Positions 56,278 to 64,000 of a stretch of DNA of 64,000 nucleotides are shown here, in pieces; within the stretch, counting starts at the first letter, position 1, and each line of letters begins with the position of its first letter. The translations under genes were made by a program, and so were the position numbers. Source of the stretch: Begonia masoniana. Lineage: Eukaryota; Streptophyta; Magnoliopsida; Cucurbitales; Begoniaceae. The stretch is taken from positions 75,852,286 through 75,916,285 of the forward strand of contig CM039502.1 of assembly GCA_022432975.1 (NCBI GenBank), read 5' to 3'. The notes below the pieces were generated by a model. The model ran no database searches and had not been told where the DNA came from. It saw nothing but the letters and a program-made list of their open reading frames with translations.

Positions 56278-59200
56278 GTAGCGACCCTTAACCGTACCCT
56301 TTATTTCCCGTATAAAATTTTTCTTTTTCGATTACAAATCCTCAATTTGATCTTTCAAACGTTTAGGCGAAATTAAAACTCGTTAAAATCTTTTGGCAAA
56401 TTTAAAACCAATTGGATATAATTAGAACAATTAAATTAAAACTTAAAACAAATAAAACAATACTCAAAAACCATTAAAAATGACTAAAATGCATCGGTCA
56501 TGTGAAGCAAACAGGCTATCGAAACAGGGGAGGGGCAGGAAAGACAATTCAGCCGAAAATGTAAGAGGCGACCGAACGCGTGATGTTATGCGATCGGGCG
56601 CCCCTTGCACAGCCGCCCGAACGCTTAACCTCAAGCGTTCGGTCGGTTCACGTTCTGTCTCCAGAACGTGAAATCCGACTCCCAAACCGATCGGACTCCT
56701 CTCTACCCGCGCACAGTCGCCAAACTCTCTGGAAAACCCGAGAGTTTTGCGTTCCAACTCCTTTCCTCCTGCGATCAGTCGCCCCCCCCTTATTTCTTTC
56801 TTTTCGTCTTCATTCCTTTCACGCTCTACTCACCAATTTCTCACACAACACTCAAACACTTTTCAACATCCACATTTCTTCATCTTTCTTCATCACATAC
56901 CATTACAATTCACTTCTATACAATACCCCGTCTCTCGCATATATTACACACGCTATTAAAGACCTATTTACCGACTCAAAACGCATTTAAAAACATAACC
57001 ATATTTCATGAAAACGAACCGCGTGGTTCCGTTTAAAAGTTTAACATTTCCTCCTGTTTCAAAATACCAAAACATTTCAAATTTCCTATCCAGTCCCAAG
57101 CATCCTAAAACATTTATCTATACAAATTTTCTATATTCTATTCCAAAGCATTTACCTACGTCCCCACGGGTCAAAATCACGCTCCGACTGCCAGCGCACT
57201 CCCACGGGCCTCCTCCTTCAATCTGCTCATACTTCAGGCGAGGGACGTCTTCCTCACCTGTCTCAATGTCTCCTACACCTACACCATAGAATTAAACACG
57301 TGAGCTAGAGGCTCAGTAAATCTAAGTGAATGCAAATGTATGCTATGCTATGCTATGTTCTTTTGAAACTCTGCATTCTTTTCGCTTTGTTTCTTTGTTT
57401 CTGTGTCTATGTGTCACCCGGGGCTTCACTCTCGTTAGATAGGAGCGGCACATCCCGCGATTGGATAGCCCCTCGGATCTAACATGGGGGGAAAGCATGC
57501 TTCCTTCGACAGCCATGCCTGAACCACCGCACCCGGCGTGATTATCTCTGTTGTTCAATTACGTACTTTGTTTACCTTTTTCTATGTAAAACACTTTGAA
57601 ATTCATTTTGCATGCATGCTTAGAAAACAATGCATGATCATGCTCGATGCAATAACGATAACGATACAATGAAAAATAAAGCATTAACAATCAATGAACA
57701 CTACAATTAATAACCTAACCGAATGTAAACTAGCTACCCGTTCTAATCTACCCAAATACATCTCCAATATCCTCATTCGACTCAATTCATACGGTGTAGG
57801 CCTAGACGGCCAAACAAGTCACAGAGACTTACCTCGCGTCGTTGAACACCGAGCTTGAAAGTCTTTGGTCTTACCTTTGCTAATCGCAAGTAACCTAATC
57901 AAGACATTAAAATCAAACACTTAAAACGCACACCAGAATTTTCGGATTATATCACAATACATTATACCAACTTTAAAAATCCATAACTAATTCTATACAT
58001 ATCGAAACGCTTCGATTCCAAAGCCCATAGATTCATTAAAATGTCTATTTTACGCCGTTAAAACAGTTTGACAAACTAAAATCCGAAGGAGGGTCAAAAG
58101 CATCAGAATAGCAACCTGCCCCGAATTTCGTTTTACAATTTCACTTAAACTTTGAAAATTCATAACTTTTCCAATTCTTATCCGATTTCAATGATTCAAC
58201 ATGCTATAGAATCCTTAAAATGTCTAGTTTAACATGGTGGAGTCTATTTGCCAAATATCTAACTCAGTTAGCGCCAGAAAATCAAATATACTGGCAGAGA
58301 AACTAAAACCGAAACTGCTCGGTTTTTAAATCGTTACTTTTGTCCAACTTCGAAAATTCACCATAAATCGTACACATATCCGAATTCAATAATTCCAAAA
58401 TGTCATAGAATCCTTACAATGTCTAGTTTAATTTAACATAGTCTTATTCATTTATCAAAAATCAAACCCAATAAACGGCAGAAAATCAAAAACTGAAGTT
58501 GCTCTAACCTTTTTCCAGTTTGCACATTTAAATCTTCAACCAATATTCAACCAATCCATCAAATAATGCTCAATAATCATCAATACGTCAATATCTAACA
58601 TTTTCGAACATAGCCCGGTTATTTTCGACACAAACCAACAAAACCCTAACGGTTTAACAATCTAGAAGTCGAGAACTAACGCTGAAATAACACTAGAATC
58701 TAACCTAGAATGCCGCTTGGAGAAGAAATAGTGAAGAACTCGGCTCGATTGGTGGAGGAATCGTTGAAAGAGAGAAGAATCAACGTTGGAGAAGAAAAAT
58801 CGCCAGGGAGGAGTGCTCTGCGATTTTCGTTAAGGGCTGGAGAAGAAATGAGGGGAGTTTTGCCTTTTAATTGAATTGGATTGGTAAATTACAAGTCCGT
58901 CCCTCATTTCAACTTTTCGTTTATCCTATTGTTCGACTATCGGTTCGGTTTCTCTAAAATTTTCCTATTTCTCCAATAATTCCAACTTATTATTAGGGCT
59001 CTAATAAAACTCTTCGTTCATCAAACGGACTTAGTTTACTATTTTTACGAATTAAATCGCTATAGGGGCGAAAACGGAAACTTTACCGTTTCACCATCGA
59101 TTGGGATTTCAAAAATTCTCATCTTTCCCCTAAAATTCCTATAATTCATAAGGGTTCCATTAAAAGTCTCGATTCGTAAAACGGACATATTTCGATTATT

Positions 59201-59412
59201 TACGAAATTACCTGTTATAGTGGAAATCGAACACTTGGGCGTTATACTGTCAATTTGGATTTCCGAAATTTCCTTATTCTTCTAAAATTTCTCATTAATT
59301 ACTAGGGCTCTAACGAATCTTCCCGTTCGTAGAACGGACTTAATTTGATATATTTACGAAAATGACATTCATTTGCAGAAAATCGAAAAGCCGATGAAAA
59401 CCGGGTGTTACA
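56278..59412 (-). mobile_element. solo long LTR (LTR B), minus orientation
   Basis: On the minus strand it begins TGTAACACCCGGTTTTCATC (59412) and ends GGTCGCTACA (56278), with a perfect 5-bp duplication gaagg at 56273-56277 and 59413-59417. It is 3135 bp, with no pol or gag. The shared motif set is present in the same order: GTAAGT at 57832-57827, GGCCTACACCGT at 57802-57791, and ATGGTGTAG followed at 57278 by a frame encoding GDIETGEEDVP. Two blocks of imperfect tandem repeats lie at 57960-58480 (period about 190) and 58970-59380 (period about 150). Confidence 0.85.
58970..59380. repeat. tandem repeats of about 150 bp in LTR B
   Basis: Three imperfect copies share (t)agggctctaa...cgttc(a/g)t...aacggactta...tttacgaa. 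A looser three-copy repeat (aaaatgtcta(g/t)tttaa) occurs near 58038, 58216 and 58417. Confidence 0.75.
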
Positions 59413-59417
59413 GAAGG

Positions 59418-59937
59418 TGTTGTTCCCCGTGGAGAAATGATGAATTTTACTTTTCCCATGCCAAAAAAGAAGCTTTAGCACAAACATTGATTTTGATCTA
59501 TTTACCCATGGAAAGAAAATAAGCTTTAGGAAAACCGCAGGATATTGACCTGTTTACCCGTTGAAAGAAAAAAAGCCCAGAAAATCGCAGGAGATTAAAC
59601 CTATTTTTAATTTAATTTTGATTTATTTAACATCTTCCCCTAGATTTTGTTGAAATAAATTTCAAATGATTAGCAAGTATAAATCCATATATCTAGAGTT
59701 GTTCAAAGCTCAACTCGTTCATGTAGCGAGCCGAGCCTGGTCCAATCCCATGACGCAGGTCGAGCCGAGCCTAGGGGCTGAGCTCTATTGTAGCGAGTCG
59801 AGCCTGACCCAGTCTTATGAGGCTGGTCGAGTTGAGTCGAGCCGAGTCAAGGGGTTGGGCTCGCAAGCCCGTCAGGGACAGAGTCAAGCGGTCCCCAAAC
59901 AAACCAGCTCGTGCAGGCCAGGATTGTGAGCCAGCCC
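59418..59937. other. flank of LTR B with GAGCC-rich block
   Basis: 59420-59600 contains two near-repeats (acccatggaaagaaaataagctttagg / acccgttgaaagaaaaaaagc). 59700-59937 is the second GAGCC-rich block. No gene is seen. Confidence 0.45.
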
Positions 59938-60253
59938 GCTTTGATCGTTGCTGCACACAACATACTTCTCTTGGCGCAGACCCAATTTCTCAAAAAATCT
60001 CATCATCCACAAAGCCTCTTTGCAACCCTCAGTAATCGCAATATACTCGACTTCTGTGGTGGATAACGCAACACAATCTTGAAGCTTCGATTGCCAAGAC
60101 ACAGCTTCCCTTGCAAAATTGATCAAGAATCCTGAAACGGACCTCTTGGAATCAATGTTACCAATCATATCTGAATCGGTATACCCAACTAGCATAGGTT
60201 CACTGCCACCGAAACACAAACACAATTTGGAAGTACCTCGGAGATATCTGAGT
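59938..60253 (-). pseudogene. Copia RNase H fragment
   Basis: The minus strand encodes a Copia RNase H in one open frame: LRYLRGTSKLCLCF, VGYTDSDMIGNIDSKRSVSG, WQSKLQDCVALSTTEVEY and LRQEKYVV. The frame is joined at its upstream end, across LTR C, to the fragment at 62689-62819. It is cut at its downstream end by the GAGCC-rich block. Confidence 0.85.
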
Positions 60254-60760
60254 TGTAACAACCAGCACCTTGGTCAGGTATTTTTCCCATAATTAATTAT
60301 GGTGTGATTTATGTAACAAAGAGATTATAAATGAAAGTAGGTTTAGTGGCAGAATTGTAATTAAGTTAGTTTTATTTGGTATAAATAGAAATTGGAAAGT
60401 CTAAAACCTCATTTAAACCCTCCTGTAGCCAACATTTTCCTCTGGCAATTTCCTCCTTCAGCAACAGATTTCTCCTCCTCCTTCTTCGACGATTCAAAGC
60501 TCGAGGTAAGACTTGGACAATGTGTTTGCCGATTTGTTATTTAGGAGTTGATTTTAGATTAGAGCTTGTGATTCGGGCTTACTGAGAAATTTATGGTAAC
60601 ACAGTATTCCCGATTGTTGTTGATAATAAGTAGAAATAACGAATGTTGGCGGAGCTCGGGTAGTTGGTGAACCCGAATACAATTATTGTAAGCTGAGGTT
60701 TCCATGCACACTAGGTAGTTGATGCAATGTCTGAAATGAAATAAGTTAGACTTCTAGGGA

Positions 60761-60924
60761 ATACACTTAGTTAGGAAACTACCATTGCTGATTTTAGACT
60801 ATTTAGGATTTGTTTTCTTACATTAATATATGAAATGTCTTAATACACTTAGTTAGGAAACTACCACTGCTGATTTTAGACTATTTAGGATTTGTTTTCT
60901 TACATTAATATATGAAATGTCTTA
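60761..60924. repeat. 82-bp tandem duplication in LTR C
   Basis: 60761-60842 recurs at 60843-60924 almost unchanged. The second copy ends exactly at the acceptor-like TTAG before the segment that leads to GTAAGT. Confidence 0.85.
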
Positions 60925-61244
60925 GGTGGAAAAGACTCCAGGTGAAGGAAAAACGTTGCTAAGGAATCCAAGTAAGTGAGTGTATTAAGATTTCCGGCCA
61001 TTAGGGCTCTACATCACAAGGACACTAGGTTGGTTTTGTCTCTAATGTTCGGATAGTGTTTATGAAATTGTCTGTTTTGGTATGATGCTTGGCTTATATT
61101 ACAATATGTTATCTGTTGTATGACTCTTTCCATAGTCTAATGATTTAAGTCTATTCCTATGTCTGTATTATGATTTATCTTCCAAGTATATGAAAATGTT
61201 TTATGTGCAAGCCTCTTTATGAATAAGATAAGAATATGAAATAT

Positions 61245-61570
61245 ATGCAACTATGATTAAGTGAGGGTTGGGGCAGTTTGGCCATGTCACTGTCCAGAAA
61301 TGGACCAAGATTACTGCCCGAGAGGGGGCCATGTACACGCGCACTCTGCCTACCCCCCTTCGGCACTAATCCCTCATTAATCCATGTTATGTAAATGATG
61401 AACAAGAACATGAAAAGAACAAGAAAATAAAACGTATGAAACCTTGATTAGGTGAGAGTTGGGGGTAGTTTTGGCCATGTCACTATCCAGGAATGGACCA
61501 TGATTCTTGCCCGCAAGGGCCATGTACACGCGCACTGCCTACCCCCCTTCGGCACAAACTCCTTCTTAAT
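61245..61570. repeat. 190-bp duplication in LTR C
   Basis: The stretch from gattaagtgagggttgggg through ggccatgtacacgcgcact to cccccttcggcac is present at about 61255 and again at about 61445, with small indels. Confidence 0.85.
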
Positions 61571-62109
61571 CCATGATATGAAAACGATGAACAAGAATAT
61601 GATTTTCATGATTTGAAAATGAATGAGAACATAAGCATGATTTCCGATTTGAGTAAGAGATGTGAACATGATTTTATTGAGTAAGCATGTATTTGTTGCA
61701 CTCCTTATTAAGCATTAGGCTTATAGTTTGAACCTTATGATGTAAGTGACGAAACAACAGGTGAGGACTTCACTCTAGAAGAAAATGCTTAGGTCTAGTT
61801 GCTGGTTGATGCTCATGGTGATGATTTGTGGCTGAGAAGCGATTTTAACCCACGGAGTGTTGCTTTCAGTACAATTTAGTAAGATCTATGATAAGATTTC
61901 ATTGATAGGAAAAGAATTTCTTTATGTCAATAGATATCTGACTTGTTAAGTACAAGTTTAAGTTTAAAAAAGTTCCAGATTTAAGAATCTTCTTTATGTG
62001 ATAAGTCTTCCGCTACGAACTTAAGTTAATGATTGCGAGGTTCATGTGTATGGGGATTTTGGTAAAGGGAGTTGAGTTCTTTTAAAAAGGGGAAGAATTT
62101 AAGTCTCAA

Positions 62110-62480
62110 CATCGATCGATAATCGGTAGATGTTCGGTTACTGTTGAGCAGTGGATGTGCTCAGTAGATGTAATAGGTAGATGTTCGGTTACTGTTCAGC
62201 GGTGGATGTGCTCAGTAGATGTAATCGGTAGATGTGGAATATTACTGTTGAGCGGTGGATGTCGCTCGACAGAAATGACCGGTGGATGCTGGGTGAATGA
62301 GTCATCCGACTGGCGTCATCGGTAGATGTGGGATATTACTGTTGAGCGGTGGATGTCGCTCGACAGAAATGACCGGTGGATGCTGGGTGGATGAGTCATC
62401 CGGCTGACGTCATCGGTAGATGTGAGATATTACTGTTGAGCGGTGGATGACGCTCGACAGAAATGAGCGGTGGATGTTAA
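62110..62480. repeat. minisatellite, 94-bp period, in LTR C
   Basis: Units with gcggtggatgtcgctcgaca and gaaatgaccggtggatgctg repeat with a 94-bp period (62267, 62361, partial at 62455). They are preceded by shorter variants of cggtagatgttcggttactg. Confidence 0.85.
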
Positions 62481-62688
62481 CGACAGAGGTTAATTCGATT
62501 GTCTGTTGATTCTTTTCTTTAAATAGATATTTCCCCAAATGATTTTAAATGACTTCGAATTTGATTGGAATTTCTTTAAAAACATATTTATATATATACA
62601 AAAAAAAAAAGAATTGGGTTGACATTTCGATTACGAATAAGATTATACGAAATTCCCGACCCGTCGGGTTTCGGGTCTTGACATGAGT

Positions 62689-62819
62689 ATCCACTTCACT
62701 GCTTCCTAGTATTCTTTGCTAGGATATTAGAGGAACCAGCTAATTACTCCAACTGAATGAGCAATATCAGGTCGAGTGCAGAGCATGACATAGATCAAAC
62801 TGCCAACTACAGACGCATT
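62689..62819 (-). pseudogene. Copia reverse transcriptase/RNase H junction fragment
   Basis: The minus strand encodes SVVGSLIYVMLCTRPDIAHS and, after stops, EAVKWI. That continues directly into LRYLRGTSKL at 60253 when LTR C and one target duplication are removed. This is the conserved region between reverse transcriptase and RNase H of Copia pol. Confidence 0.85.
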
Positions 62820-64000
62820 GTAACATCCAGTTCCATTGAACCGATTTTACCTTGTCAACTAATAGTGTACATTTTATGGATGAAATTGGGAGAATTACTG
62901 ATTAGGTTAATGAGAGACTAAGTAAGAGCATAAGGGTAAATAGAGATTTATAGTGATAACCTATTTAAGGAAAGAAGTTTTGCGATTAATGCACTGTAGC
63001 CGCCACTATTTTCTATACTTCCTCTTTCAGTATTTAGCTCAGGCTCAGCAGAGCTCTCCAGGTGATTTCCTCTCCGATTTCCATTCCTCAACCTAGGTGA
63101 GTTTTCTTGAGTTTTAGTGGCTAGATAGCAGAGAGAGTACAATGTGTGTTTTGGGAATGCTGTGAATGAGAGTAGGTTCGGGTTTAGGTGATAAACTGAG
63201 AATGCACGATTAATAGAGTTCCAAGTTAGCTTCCTTAGGTTTCTGAATGGTTTAGAATGAGTTATAGTGAAGATTGAATTAACGCTCTGTTTATGATTTT
63301 AGGTGAGCAAAATCCCGAGATAGCTTGCAACCTAACTTTTCCCAGGATGTCAGGTAAGTAGAGTATGTGTGTGCCTTCGGGCCTACATCACAAAACAGTA
63401 GGTTTATACATGTTTGAATGTTTTCTATATGTCCTGCATCATGTTTTTGGAAAGAATTCAAAAATGAATTTACATGTAAAGGCATGGTAAACCATGAACA
63501 GATTGTAATAGATCAGTTATTAAGGGAACTAATCCGCCCCTTATCTTATGAAGAGGATTTATAACTTTAGAAAAATTGATCCGCTTCCCAATGGAATGTA
63601 GGATCAGATCAGCTGTTAAGGGAACTAATCTGCCCCTTAATTTATGAAGAGGATGTATGACTTTGGAAAAATTGATCCAATTCCCAATGGAACTGAGGGA
63701 TCAGATCAGAGAAAGAACGTGAATGCAACTGAGATGTGAAAGTAGAAATTGCATGACTAGGATTTATGTTTCAGCATATCATTTCATTATTGCTCTACTT
63801 ACTTAACATTAGGCTAATAGATGAGTTTTGTGATGTAGGTGAAGAAGCCTCAGAAGGTGTGTTCTCTGAGCTTGTTGAGGACTAGGCTGGTTGGGGGAGC
63901 ACTTCAATGCCACGGTTTGATGTTCTGATGAGGCGGTTTAACTATTGTCTATATATGAAGTTTCAGTGGTTAAGTGTTTTGTAGAAGTGTGCAGAGGGTT
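62820..64000 (+). mobile_element. long LTR (LTR D), cut by the window end
   Basis: It begins TGTAACATCCAGTTCC after the Copia fragment and runs past the window. It has GTAAGT at 63354, GGGCCTACATCACA at 63379, and TGTGATGTAG with AG at 63837-63838. An acidic frame follows (GEEASEGVFSELVED then TAG 63883-63885). Bases near 63511 and 63607 start a 96-bp direct repeat (gatcag(t/c)(t/a)...taagggaactaatc). Whether it is solo or part of a full element cannot be seen. Confidence 0.75.

Larger units (their letters stand above)
60254..62683 (+). mobile_element. solo long LTR (LTR C)
   Basis: It begins TGTAACAACCAGC and ends GGTCTTGACA, with a perfect 5-bp duplication tgagt at 60249-60253 and 62684-62688. 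It is 2430 bp, inserted in Copia coding sequence. A TATAAATAG lies near 60380. GTAAGT at 60971 is followed by GGGCTCTACATCACA at 61003. TTATGATGTAAG ends near 61746, followed by a short acidic frame (DETTGEDFTLEENA then TAG 61790-61792). Confidence 0.88.

Noticed and set aside
56464..57036. ORFs of 97-136 codons in LTR B
   Set aside because: Pyrimidine-rich or purine-rich LTR sequence in several mutually overlapping frames, mostly Ser/His/Thr runs; no conserved counterpart in the other LTRs.
62110..62480. Possible CRISPR-like or satellite array
   Set aside because: Head-to-tail 94-bp units without spacers, confined to LTR C; treated as a minisatellite.

Overview
This is nuclear DNA of a flowering plant, most likely a eudicot and probably a cucurbit. 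The reasons are genes split by short GT-AG introns, an A+T-rich background, plant-specific families (PPR, zeatin-O-glucosyltransferase-type UGT, plant HMGA, plant CML/PEF) and plant-type Copia, Gypsy and Mutator elements. The family-level placement is inference from the general look of the proteins, not from a search.

Gene-bearing half (1-35.7 kb). From the left: a Mutator-type element carrying a PPR gene fragment (217-1285); the 3' part of a TPR-DnaJ co-chaperone gene (1568-6563), which carries a one-base frameshift and holds a small Copia element in an intron; a penta-EF-hand calcium sensor (7400-9069, minus); S-formylglutathione hydrolase (11128-15394, minus); an HMGA/linker-histone-like AT-hook protein (15859-16748, minus); a tandem cluster of four copies of an unrecognised small acidic coiled-coil gene (16956-27968, minus); a MAM33/p32-type mitochondrial protein (30617-33008, minus); and a UGT93-like O-glucosyltransferase (34127-35659, minus). 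The cluster is the most interesting genic region. Two copies have gained a duplicated HMGA promoter and first exon, in frame, and so look like new chimeric genes. A young chromovirus Gypsy element has split the third copy.

Transposon-dominated half (35.8-64 kb). Several Mutator-like elements share related termini, and most have 9-bp target duplications. One is a 4.3-kb copy with decayed transposase on one strand and a second transposon-type ORF on the other; the others are non-autonomous fold-back elements built on a common inverted module. A decayed Tekay-like Gypsy element (about 44.3-48.3 kb) is followed by three complete solo long LTRs with perfect 5-bp duplications (53405-55713, 56278-59412, 60254-62683) and a fourth cut by the window end (62820-64000). 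These insertions appear to have dismembered a single minus-strand Copia element. All five long LTRs share an ordered set of splice-like motifs and a short acidic reading frame that standard LTR annotation does not explain.

No tRNA, rRNA, CRISPR array or intact autonomous transposon was recognised. Exon boundaries were read by eye from frame continuity, GT-AG signals and family resemblance.
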